Positions 9,085 through 16,971 of a DNA stretch of 64,000 nucleotides are shown piece after piece. The notes under the pieces are model-generated. The model worked only from the letters and a program-made list of their open reading frames with translations. It was not told the DNA's origin and searched no databases. A program made the position numbers and the translations under genes. Source of the stretch: JACMLD01 sp044223995 (GTDB lineage Bacteria; Bacteroidota; Bacteroidia; Chitinophagales; Chitinophagaceae); the NCBI GenBank assembly GCA_044223995.1, contig JBGALE010000005.1:234075-298074 (forward strand). The letters run 5' to 3'. Numbering within the stretch: position 1 is the stretch's first letter; every line of letters begins with the position of its first letter.

Positions 9085-9516
9085 TTAATGCGTGGTAGTG
9101 GTTTTCTTCTTTTTCTTCTTGTTTTTGCTGTCTATGACTGCACCGGTTGCAGCGCCTACGCCGGCGCCAATCAGTCCGCCGACTACGGCGCCTTCCCCAT
9201 GCTTCTTATCGATCACGGCACCTGCTACGGCACCTGTACCTGCTCCGATGACCGCGCCTTTTGCAGCGCCGCTCCAGCCTTTCTTTTTCTTTTCAGGAGC
9301 TGTAGTGCTGTTGGCAGCATCATTTTGTGCATTTATTTCGGCACGCCTCGCCTCCACCGTACGCATGGAATCGATGGTGCGCAACCTGGCATGTGCTGCA
9401 TTCACCGAGTCTATAATATGTTGTTTAGCTGCCTGTATTTCAGCCTGTTTGGCTGCGCCACCATTGCAGGACAATAAAAAACATGACACTGATAATAAAA
9501 GAATCGTGTATTTCAT
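9085..9516 (-). CDS. glycine-zipper lipoprotein
   Basis: A 143-residue lipoprotein. I place the start at the ATG at 9516, giving a lipoprotein signal (MKYTILLLSVSCFLLSC); the upstream reading adds 11 residues that would spoil it. An Ala/Arg-rich helical part with a DSMRTVEARRAEI stretch is followed by two glycine-zipper segments (GAVIGAGTGAVAGAVI and GGLIGAGVGAATGAVI), then a poly-Lys/Thr tail. Glycine-zipper proteins of this YMGG type usually insert in or stabilise membranes. A role in envelope stress is a guess. It is divergent from the AraC gene. Confidence 0.82.
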   Translation of the reverse strand: MKYTILLLSVSCFLLSCNGGAAKQAEIQAAKQHIIDSVNAAHARLRTIDSMRTVEARRAEINAQNDAANSTTAPEKKKKGWSGAAKGAVIGAGTGAVAGAVIDKKHGEGAVVGGLIGAGVGAATGAVIDSKNKKKKKKTTTTH

Positions 9517-9650
9517 ACTTATCGCTTTAAGGTTGTTGGTTTTCACCACCTGCTATAAAAAAACCGTGCCGCAATAAGCTTTTCGCCCGTTCAACATTTT
9601 TTTTGGTAATGGTATCGTTGCGGGGCTATTTTTACAATAATCCTTTTTTC

Positions 9651-10052
9651 ATGACTTATTTCAGTGAACAGGTAATCAAATTACAGGCGGCTTTATACCC
9701 GAAAACATATATTGGTGCACAGTTGAAGCAATCAAAGGATTTTATCGACCGGCATTTTGCGGAAAACATATCGCTTACTCAAATGGCAGCAGCAGCCTGT
9801 TGTTCGCGGTATCATTATATAAGACTGTTCAAAAAATATTACGGAAGAACACCCCACCAGTATTTATCAGAAAAAAGATTGTCATACGCCAAAAAAATGC
9901 TGCAGCAGGGCAAATCATTCGCCGAAGTATGCACTGAACTGAATGTAGGCAGCAGCACCAGCTTCAGCGGCCTGTTTAAAAAATTCACGGGCTTATCGCC
10001 GCAGCGGTACCGTGAAAAATATTTCCCGGAAAAAGCAATTTCGAAGTGCTGA
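9651..10052 (+). CDS. short AraC family transcriptional regulator
   Basis: A DNA-binding regulator of about 133 residues consisting almost only of the AraC double helix-turn-helix domain. The first HTH is ISLTQMAAAACCSRYHYIRLFK, and the second carries the family signature VGSSTSFSGLFKKFTGLSPQRYR. There is no N-terminal ligand domain, so it may act constitutively or with a partner. The ATG at 9651 is preferred; ATG 9609 or TTG 9603 would add 14-16 residues. It lies 45 bp before a VOC gene in the same direction, the classic layout for a regulator and its glyoxalase-like partner. Confidence 0.85.
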   Translation: MTYFSEQVIKLQAALYPKTYIGAQLKQSKDFIDRHFAENISLTQMAAAACCSRYHYIRLFKKYYGRTPHQYLSEKRLSYAKKMLQQGKSFAEVCTELNVGSSTSFSGLFKKFTGLSPQRYREKYFPEKAISKC

Positions 10053-10097
10053 CCCGGCAGGCTTATCATCATCTTTACAACACTTAAACCAACCGTT

Positions 10098-10481
10098 ATG
10101 AAAATAAAATGGACCAGCGTAATGGTAAAAGACCAGGCTAAGGCATTGACATTTTATACCGAGGTACTGGGTTTCGTAAAAAAAACAGAAGTACCTGTGG
10201 ATGAATACAAGTGGCTGACCGTGGTATCGAAGGAAGAGCAGGATGGTGTGGAAGTGGTGCTGGAACCCTGCGTGTTTCCACCGGCTGTTGAATTTCAGCA
10301 AGCCCTGTTCAAAGCGGGTATACCGCTCACTGCCTTTCATGTGGACAATATTGAAAAGGAATTTGAACGGTTGTGCAATGAGGGTGTGCTGTTCAGTATG
10401 CCGCCCACACAGATGGGACCCGTAAAGGTGGCGGTGTTTGACGATACTTGTGGTAATAATATACAAATCGTAGAAGGGTAG
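10098..10481 (+). CDS. VOC family protein
   Basis: A 127-residue glyoxalase-fold protein. It begins IKWTSVMVKDQAKALTFYTEVLGF, the first VOC module, and ends VAVFDDTCGNNIQIVEG, the second module's end with the usual Glu near the C-terminus. It resembles the short 'extradiol dioxygenase-like' VOC proteins that Bacteroidota carry beside AraC regulators. The AraC gene is immediately upstream and probably cotranscribed. The substrate is unknown. Confidence 0.88.
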   Translation: MKIKWTSVMVKDQAKALTFYTEVLGFVKKTEVPVDEYKWLTVVSKEEQDGVEVVLEPCVFPPAVEFQQALFKAGIPLTAFHVDNIEKEFERLCNEGVLFSMPPTQMGPVKVAVFDDTCGNNIQIVEG

Positions 10482-10855
10482 CTATTACTTCCTTCTGATA
10501 CTTTTTATTACGCACCAATTAATTTTATCTCCCGCAACGCGCAGCAGGGCAACGGGCGCAAGGCGACCTGCCCTGTTTATTTGTTTCATACTCCCGGCGA
10601 TACCGGCACCCCACCCTCTTATACGTCATGCTCCCGACTTTGTCGGGAAAAACGGGCATCTCACTAACAATACAAGGATACTTACTTTGCCAAAACACCC
10701 CAAAACGCTTAGTAAAAGCGATGAGAGCCAAAATAAATTCGCATATACAGCTTCCGGCGCACGATTTACGAAGTCCTTATTTTGTAGATTCGTAAGTATA
10801 ATAGTTGTAGACCAGTTCGATAAATACATTCTGATTTTCAAATCAAAAATAATTT
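10482..10855. other. 374-bp intergenic region with a REP-like element
   Basis: No gene is supported here. The only clear structure is the REP-like palindromic element at 10623-10664. Base composition becomes AT-rich from about 10700 toward the orphan gene that follows. Confidence 0.5.
10623..10664 (-). repeat. REP-like palindromic element
   Basis: On the minus strand it reads GAGATGCCCG, then a hairpin with a perfect 6-bp stem (CCCGAC/GTCGGG at 10633-10638 and 10642-10647), then ATGACG. The same frame (GAGAT.CCCG...CGGGA..ATGACG) is seen on the plus strand at 11518-11545 and 11664-11691, so it is a diverged member of one repeat family in opposite orientation. Confidence 0.6.
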
Positions 10856-11329
10856 ATGCCGACAATTAAAGAAGACATTATCACTTTCTCCGACATGATA
10901 GTAAAGGGCTTTACTTCTGATAAACTTAACCTTAATTACACCTTAAGTAGCTTCAAAGACATTGATACTTTTTTTGATCGTCATTCAAAAAATGGACAAC
11001 AAGTTGAAGGTGGAAAATTTTCCAAGAACTTAGGGCAAATTCTATTTGCTCTTGGTGCATACATTGGCGAGACAATTATTAAAATTGTACCTGGCACAGT
11101 TTGGGAGACAGATGAAAGTGACCCTGAAGGAGAGTTAAACGCCATTCTTAAACTTCCAGACGGAACAACAGTTTGGCCAATGCAGCGGACTATAAAGCGT
11201 TTTAGAAATGGCAATGAAGATGGGATTTATGTTTATGGCTATCATATTTTACAAAGCCATATAAACATTGAGAAATTATTAGAAGAAGAACAGGCAAAAA
11301 GAAAAAAGAAACCCTGGTGGAAATTTTAA
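10856..11329 (+). CDS. AT-rich orphan hypothetical protein
   Basis: A 157-residue soluble protein with no signal peptide. The central part (about 55-95: NLGQILFALGAYIGETI, then PGTVWETD) and PDGTTVWPMQRTIKRFRNGNED (about 101-122) look like a small alpha+beta domain; proteins with a similar LGxYxGE..W pattern exist, but I cannot name the family. The C-terminus is basic and ends in WWKF. The gene is visibly richer in A and T than its neighbours and lies between REP-like elements, both consistent with recent acquisition. Nothing in the surroundings suggests a function. Confidence 0.72.
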   Translation: MPTIKEDIITFSDMIVKGFTSDKLNLNYTLSSFKDIDTFFDRHSKNGQQVEGGKFSKNLGQILFALGAYIGETIIKIVPGTVWETDESDPEGELNAILKLPDGTTVWPMQRTIKRFRNGNEDGIYVYGYHILQSHINIEKLLEEEQAKRKKKPWWKF

Positions 11330-11419
11330 TAATGCGATGCCCTTAAATTCGACAACAAAAAAAGTAAGCACAAAACAAGCGACTTAGAATTATAGCTGGC
11401 GGCAAATATATGATCTACT
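11330..11419. other. spacer before the tandem repeat
   Basis: No gene or hairpin is seen here. It is the first part of an 886-bp gene-poor stretch (11330-12215) that also holds the tandem repeat, the miniprotein and the region before the operon. Confidence 0.4.
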
Positions 11420-11711
11420 TTTTCTCTCCGCAGTGTCTCCTGCAAGGGACACTGCGGTCTTTAAGGTATATGATGCAATTATTTCTTTCCGCGGTATATG
11501 ATTCTCTCTGCTATAATGAGATTCCCGCTTTCGCGGGAATGACGCAACGATATGTGGGAATGACGTTTTCTCTCCGCAGTGTCTCCTGCAAGGGACACTG
11601 TGGTCTTTAAGGTATATGATGCAATTATTTCTTTCCGCGGTATATGATTCTCTCTGCTATAATGAGATTCCCGCTTTCGCGGGAATGACGCAACGATATG
11701 CGGGAATGACG
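11420..11711 (+). repeat. 146-bp direct tandem repeat, two copies, with palindromes
   Basis: Copies at 11420-11565 and 11566-11711 differ at two positions that I can see. Each copy carries an 8-bp inverted repeat (GCAGTGTC...GACACTGC), and the palindrome ATTCCCGCTTTCGCGGGAAT flanked by GAG and GACG. The latter fits the pattern ATTCCC-N8-GGGAAT known as dRS3 in Neisseria. Open frames crossing the repeat are by-products of its sequence and are not genes. Confidence 0.85.
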
Positions 11712-11818
11712 GTTCAGTCAGTGGGAAAGATGTTTCTCTAAAATTTTCATTCCAGGAGACGGTACAAGCCCGGGGAATAATTTCGTAAACTGTCATCACT
11801 TGTTTTGTTATACAGTAA

Positions 11819-11917
11819 TTATTTCTTTTTAAAAAACTGGTACAATAAAATACCTATCCCAATCAACAACATCAGGCAGATAACCGCCCACAGCACCAAA
11901 CCAACATACGATTTCAT
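11819..11917 (-). CDS. 32-residue single-helix membrane miniprotein (candidate)
   Basis: An ATG at 11917 opens 32 codons ending in TAA. The peptide starts MKSYVGLVLWAVICLMLL and continues through a second hydrophobic run to QFFKKK. That is one membrane helix of about 22 residues with positive charges on the C-terminal side. The pattern is that of real bacterial small membrane proteins rather than a chance frame. No clear ribosome-binding site is visible, which is usual in Bacteroidota. It stands alone between the tandem repeat and the D-amino-acid operon. Confidence 0.5.
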   Translation of the reverse strand: MKSYVGLVLWAVICLMLLIGIGILLYQFFKKK

Positions 11918-12215
11918 AAAGTAAGTTTTAGTTCGCCATTAATTTCTGTGAATTCGTAAATGTAAATAACCGTTTTTATATTTTCCGATAGAAAGTCTTC
12001 TATACAACTGCCTGCGGGCAATGTACAGTTGATTTTTACGAAAAACGATTCTGAAGAGAAAGCGGCTTGTATTATTTGATCTGCATCAAACCAATACTAT
12101 CTACCGGCTTGATCCCGAATTTCAGGAGACTACTACTCTTCCCGGGAAATAAAAAACTTACTGCCTGCCGAACAGAAAATGAATTATATTCATAGCTCCC
12201 AAAACAACCAGCGCT
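11918..12215. other. upstream region of the D-amino-acid operon
   Basis: About 300 bp without a gene. It should contain the promoter of the operon that starts at 12216. I see no clean TAnnTTTG box, riboswitch or operator palindrome. Confidence 0.4.
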
Positions 12216-14786
12216 ATGAACCGCCTTTACTGTAAACTGCTGCTATTGCTGACAGGATTATTCTCTTTTACCTTTTCAACCAGGGCTCAATACAGCACCC
12301 AGCAAATCAAAGCCGTCGATTCCGCGCTCACCGCACTTCACCAGCGGGGTATGTTCAATGGCGTGTTGCTGCTGGCTGATCATGGAAAAATTATTTACCA
12401 GCAGTCACTGGGCGTAAGTAATATTCAGACGGGTGAAAAATTATCCATAGCATCTCCTTTCAACCTGGCATCCGTATCCAAACAATTCATGGCCATGATG
12501 ACTATGATACTGAAAGAGCGAGGCAAACTCAATTATGATGACCCCGTACAAAAATACCTGCCCGCATTCCCCTACCCTTCCATCACCATCAGGAACCTGC
12601 TCAACCATACCTCCGGCATGCCGGAATATTTTGACCTGGCTTTGCAATACAACAATACCCTGGATACACTCGACAACAATAAACTAATTACCCTGCTGGC
12701 AAAATATAAACCAGCATTGGTTTTCGAACCTCGTGCACGCTGGCAATATTGCAATACGGGCTACGTGGTGCTGGCTTCCGTCATCCGGCAAGCTGCGGGT
12801 ATGCGCATCGAAGATTTTTTTACATCCACCATTACTAAGCCCCTTGGCTTACAACATACTTTTATTTATTACCTGAACATGCCCATGAACCCGCCCGCTG
12901 CACTACAACGTGTACTGGGATTTGAACGGGATGCCAGCGGTAAAAATGTCCTGAACGATTTGGTGCGGCTGGATGGCGTAGTTGGTGACGGAAATGTTTA
13001 TTCCTCTGCGGAAGATTTATTGAAATGGGATCAGGCATTATACAGCAATAAACTGATTAGCAATGCCACGCTACAGGATGCATTTACCCCAGCAAAACTG
13101 AACAATGGTACGACCTACAATTATGGTTTTGGCTGGTCTATTGAAAACGGTGGTAAGAAATTGTCACATACCGGTGGCTGGGTGGGCTTTCGTACTGCGA
13201 TTGAAAGAAACATTGAAACAAAAACAACGCTGGTATTTTTATCCAGCGGTTCCAATGGTATCGCAAGGGCTGTTATCAATGATATACTTTCCGGTAAAAC
13301 ACCGGCGATACCAGTCACACAACTGATCACACACGTAAAAATCATTGACGGCACCGGCGCTGTTCCGGTAATGAGCGCTGTACGCATTAGGGACAGCAGG
13401 ATTTGGGAAACGGGTGATCTAACAGCATTTCCGGGTGAAACAGTAATAGATGGAAAGGGCTATGTATTGTCGCCTGGCTTTATCGATTCGCACAGTCATC
13501 ATTTCAGCGGTGTACAAAATGCGCCGGAAGCGCTGCCCGCAATTAACCAGGGCATCACCACCATTGTTATCGGCCAGGATGGCGAAAGCTACCCAATGGA
13601 TACACTCGATTATCTCATCAAAAATAAACACAGCGCTATTAATGTAGCCAGTTATACCGGCCATTCATCACTCAGGGAAATTGCGATGGGGGCGAATGAC
13701 ATGCTGCGCCTGTCAACCAACAATGAATTGGAGAAGATGAAAGAAGTATTGCAGCAGGAAATGAAAAAAGGATCGCTGGGATTGTCAACAGGCCTGGAAT
13801 ACGAACAGGCATTCTTTTCCAACCGTGATGAAGTATTGCAACTGGCAAAACTGGCAGCGAAATATAAAGGAAGATATATTAGTCATATCCGCAGTGAAGA
13901 CATTGGCGAAGACGAAGCGATCGATGAAATTATTGATATCGGCCGCCTGGCAAAAATACCCGTGCAAATTTCGCATATCAAGATTTCGAAAAAAGGTAAC
14001 TGGGGAACCGCTGCACAATTACTGGAAAGATTGCAGCGTGCACGTAACGAAGGCATCAGCATCACTGCCGATGCATATCCTTACGAATACTGGAGTTCAA
14101 CCATCCGGGTATTGTTTCCCAAAAGAGATTATACCAAACTGTCAAGCGCTGAATTTGCGGTGAACGAATTATTTGATGCAGATAAATCGGTGATGGTTTC
14201 TTTCAAACCTGTACCGGCCTATGCCGGAAAAACCGTAGGCGCCATCGCCAAAGAAAGAAATGAAAGTCCTGCACAAACTTTGATGAACCTCGTGCGCATG
14301 GCTGAAGACTATTCAAAAAAACATCCTGGTGAAAACGGTGTTGAATCCATTATTGGAAAATCAATGGATGAAAAAGATGTGTCGAATTTGTTACTGTGGC
14401 CACAGACAAATATTTGTTCCGACGGATCTTCGGGTGGGCATCCGCGGGGGCATGGCGCTTTTACGCGCGTACTCGGCCGTTATGTACGGGAACAAAAATT
14501 GATGCCGCTCGAAGCAGCTATTTATAAAATGACGGGACTTGCTGCTGAACACCTGGGCATAACCGACAGGGGTATTATCAAAGCTGGTAACTACGCAGAC
14601 CTCGTATTGTTTAACCCGGAAACCGTTATCGATAATGCTGACATCAGTAATTCCAAAGCTTTGTCTGCCGGTATTGAAATGGTATGGGTAAACGGACAAC
14701 TGGTTTACCAATCACAACAACCAACTGGTAAATACCCGGGTGTATTGATCAGGAGAGCCAGTACAGGAACAGAAGGGAATGAATAA
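12216..14786 (+). CDS. secreted fusion: serine hydrolase (class C beta-lactamase fold) + D-aminoacylase
   Basis: An 856-residue two-enzyme fusion with a signal peptide (cleavage near residue 25). Residues about 30-360 are a penicillin-binding/class C beta-lactamase domain: SxxK at 86-89 (SVSK), YxN at 178-180 (YCN) and HTGG at 318-321. Residues about 368-850 are an amidohydrolase of the N-acyl-D-amino-acid deacylase type, with PGFIDSHSHH at 420-429 and an ISHI metal-ligand region near 588. The usual GNCG Cys ligand appears as GQDG (453-456). It should act in the periplasm, cutting D-amino-acid-containing peptides and then N-acyl-D-amino acids. It heads a four-gene operon with DgcN-like, epimerase and permease genes. 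Confidence 0.9.
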   Translation: MNRLYCKLLLLLTGLFSFTFSTRAQYSTQQIKAVDSALTALHQRGMFNGVLLLADHGKIIYQQSLGVSNIQTGEKLSIASPFNLASVSKQFMAMMTMILKERGKLNYDDPVQKYLPAFPYPSITIRNLLNHTSGMPEYFDLALQYNNTLDTLDNNKLITLLAKYKPALVFEPRARWQYCNTGYVVLASVIRQAAGMRIEDFFTSTITKPLGLQHTFIYYLNMPMNPPAALQRVLGFERDASGKNVLNDLVRLDGVVGDGNVYSSAEDLLKWDQALYSNKLISNATLQDAFTPAKLNNGTTYNYGFGWSIENGGKKLSHTGGWVGFRTAIERNIETKTTLVFLSSGSNGIARAVINDILSGKTPAIPVTQLITHVKIIDGTGAVPVMSAVRIRDSRIWETGDLTAFPGETVIDGKGYVLSPGFIDSHSHHFSGVQNAPEALPAINQGITTIVIGQDGESYPMDTLDYLIKNKHSAINVASYTGHSSLREIAMGANDMLRLSTNNELEKMKEVLQQEMKKGSLGLSTGLEYEQAFFSNRDEVLQLAKLAAKYKGRYISHIRSEDIGEDEAIDEIIDIGRLAKIPVQISHIKISKKGNWGTAAQLLERLQRARNEGISITADAYPYEYWSSTIRVLFPKRDYTKLSSAEFAVNELFDADKSVMVSFKPVPAYAGKTVGAIAKERNESPAQTLMNLVRMAEDYSKKHPGENGVESIIGKSMDEKDVSNLLLWPQTNICSDGSSGGHPRGHGAFTRVLGRYVREQKLMPLEAAIYKMTGLAAEHLGITDRGIIKAGNYADLVLFNPETVIDNADISNSKALSAGIEMVWVNGQLVYQSQQPTGKYPGVLIRRASTGTEGNE

Positions 14787-14833
14787 ATGTTTTATTTCAA
14801 ACAAAAAAAGAAATACAAGTTTCAATACAAAGA

Positions 14834-15895
14834 ATGATAACAACTATGCAACAGGCGATTGTATTAACGAATGGCTTTCTTCTTCTTCCCGACGCTAAAA
14901 CAGCACATGGTTTGATCCGCGGCACAGAGCGTTATAAAATTACCGGCCTTGTAGACAGTGCAGCTACCGCGGGTAAAGACGCCGGCGAATTACTTGATGG
15001 TAAGAACAGGCAGATACCAGTCTTTGATACACTGGCTTCCGCCATTCAGCAATTGAAAAAAATTGATTGCCTGATCATTGGCATTGCTACCGTAGGTGGA
15101 AGGCTGCCCGCAGAAATGGTGGGCATCATTCAGGAAGCCATAACATCCGGCATTTCCATCGTAAATGGATTGCATGAATTTTTATCGGAAAAACCGGAGC
15201 TGGTGGCGCTTGCAGAACAACATGGTGTCACCTTAACGGACATACGAAAACCAAAACTTCGAAAGGACTTACACTTCTGGACGGGTAACATATTTTCCGT
15301 TACGGCGCCCATCGTTGCAGTACTGGGTATGGATTGCGCTGTGGGCAAACGCACGACTGCAAGAATGCTAACACAAGCCTGTACCGACAATGGTTGGAAT
15401 GCACAAATGATCTATACCGGTCAAACCGGCTGGATGCAGGGTGGTAAATACGGATTTATTTTCGATTCCACTTTAAACGATTTTGTATCGGGCGAACTGG
15501 AAAACGCCATCGTCACCTGCTGGAAAGAAACCAATGCGGGTATCATTTTTCTCGAAGGACAATCTTCGCTGCGCAATCCCAGCGGCCCCTGTGGTTTTGA
15601 AATGATCATATCAGGAAATGCAAAACATGTCGTGTTGCTCACCGCGCCGAAAAGAAAATATTTTGATGATGATCAGCACTGGGGTGAAATACCCAGCGTG
15701 GAGTCGGAAGTAGCGCTTATAGAAAAACTGGGCGCGAAAGTAATTGCCATTGGCCTGAACACAAAAGGCTGCAGTAGCGAAGAAATTGAAATGTATAAAA
15801 AACAATACGAAGAAAATTGTCATTTACCCGTATTACTTCCCGTGGAAGAAGGCGTCAGTAAAATTATTCCGGTATTAAAGACATTGATACAATGA
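14834..15895 (+). CDS. dgcN: DUF1611 family protein (DgcN-like D-glutamate N-acetyltransferase)
   Basis: A 353-residue cytoplasmic protein of the DUF1611 family. The N-terminal half (about 8-145) is a Rossmann-like domain; the C-terminal half is a P-loop domain with GMDCAVGKRTT at 165-175 and a FLEGQSSLRNPSG stretch near 240. DUF1611 proteins paired with an enolase-superfamily enzyme have been characterised as DgcN, which N-acetylates D-glutamate before DgcA inverts it. Assignment here rests on the same pairing; no activity can be read from sequence alone. It follows the fusion enzyme by 47 bp and overlaps the epimerase gene by 4 bp. A start four codons later (ATG 14846) is possible. Confidence 0.78.
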   Translation: MITTMQQAIVLTNGFLLLPDAKTAHGLIRGTERYKITGLVDSAATAGKDAGELLDGKNRQIPVFDTLASAIQQLKKIDCLIIGIATVGGRLPAEMVGIIQEAITSGISIVNGLHEFLSEKPELVALAEQHGVTLTDIRKPKLRKDLHFWTGNIFSVTAPIVAVLGMDCAVGKRTTARMLTQACTDNGWNAQMIYTGQTGWMQGGKYGFIFDSTLNDFVSGELENAIVTCWKETNAGIIFLEGQSSLRNPSGPCGFEMIISGNAKHVVLLTAPKRKYFDDDQHWGEIPSVESEVALIEKLGAKVIAIGLNTKGCSSEEIEMYKKQYEENCHLPVLLPVEEGVSKIIPVLKTLIQ

Positions 15896-16971
15896 AAATA
15901 ACTGCAGTCAGGGCTTACCTGAAAAGAATGAAGCTCACCAAACCGTACACCATTGCATACAATACTTTTTCCGATGTCAGCCTGGCTTTCCTGGAAATAG
16001 AATTGGCCAATGGCATGATTGGTTATGGTTCCGGGAGCCCTGCTTCCGATGTTGTGGGAGAAACAACGGAGCAAACTTTTGCGAACCTGCAAACGGATTT
16101 TGTAGCGAATTTAAAAGGAAGAGATATTCGTCAGTTCAGGCAAATCATATTTGAAGCCGTTCAACATTTCCCCCACCTTCCGGGTACACAGGCTGCTATT
16201 GATATTGCCTTGCACGATGCATTTGGGAAATTTACAGGTATATCTATCGCCGATATGTATGGACAAAAGATAGCAGCACTTCCCACTTCTGTCACCATCG
16301 GTATAAAGAATGTAACCGACACGCTTGAAGAGGCTGACGGTTATTACAAAATGGGTTTTAAAATTTTAAAAGTAAAAACCGGTATCGGTGTGGAAGAAGA
16401 TATTGAACGGGTAGTTCGGCTGGCAGAGCGCTATAAAAATAAATTAACCATTCGCGTTGATGCCAACCAGGGCTATTCACTGGCTGATTTGAATACTTTC
16501 ATCCGGGGCACAAAAAGCGCCGGTATTGAATTAATTGAACAACCGCTTCCTGTTGGCGAGGAAGAAGTATTAAAAGGATTGGATACCTCCATTCGGAAAA
16601 TACTGGCAGGTGATGAATCATTAAAAGATCCCGCCGCTGCTTTACAATACGCTGCCGGTGTACAGCCATTTGGTATTTATAATATCAAACTCATGAAATG
16701 TGGAGGTGTTTTGGGTGCGTTGGATATTGCCATGATTGCGTATTATGGTAATATTGATTTATTCTGGGGTTGCAACGATGAAAGTATTATCAGCATTACA
16801 GCAGCATTGCATGCAGCTTATACCTGTGTCAATACACGTTATATTGATTTAGATGGAAGCTTTGATTTGGCAGAAGATCTCGTAACCGGTGGCTTCACCC
16901 TCGAGGACGGATATATGAAGATCAATCAATCACCTGGTTTTGGTTTCACAAAATCAGCCCTTGTATCATGA
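15892..16971 (+). CDS. dgcA: dipeptide epimerase / DgcA-like enolase-superfamily enzyme
   Basis: A 359-residue muconate-lactonizing-type enolase-superfamily enzyme. The catalytic pieces are all present: KxK at K160/K162, metal ligands D190 (VDANQGY), E216 (IEQPL) and D241 (AGDES), and the opposite-face Lys K266 (NIKLMK). Enzymes with this layout are L-Ala-D/L-Glu epimerases or, beside DUF1611, N-acetyl-D-glutamate racemases. The neighbour and a 4-bp ATGA overlap with it favour the DgcA role; the permease overlap at its 3' end shows full coupling. The murein-peptide epimerase role (YcjG-like) is the alternative. Confidence 0.85.
   Translation: MKITAVRAYLKRMKLTKPYTIAYNTFSDVSLAFLEIELANGMIGYGSGSPASDVVGETTEQTFANLQTDFVANLKGRDIRQFRQIIFEAVQHFPHLPGTQAAIDIALHDAFGKFTGISIADMYGQKIAALPTSVTIGIKNVTDTLEEADGYYKMGFKILKVKTGIGVEEDIERVVRLAERYKNKLTIRVDANQGYSLADLNTFIRGTKSAGIELIEQPLPVGEEEVLKGLDTSIRKILAGDESLKDPAAALQYAAGVQPFGIYNIKLMKCGGVLGALDIAMIAYYGNIDLFWGCNDESIISITAALHAAYTCVNTRYIDLDGSFDLAEDLVTGGFTLEDGYMKINQSPGFGFTKSALVS

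Noticed and set aside
11479..11799. Reading frames across the tandem repeat
   Set aside because: They come from the repeated palindromes and encode no recognisable or conserved-looking protein.
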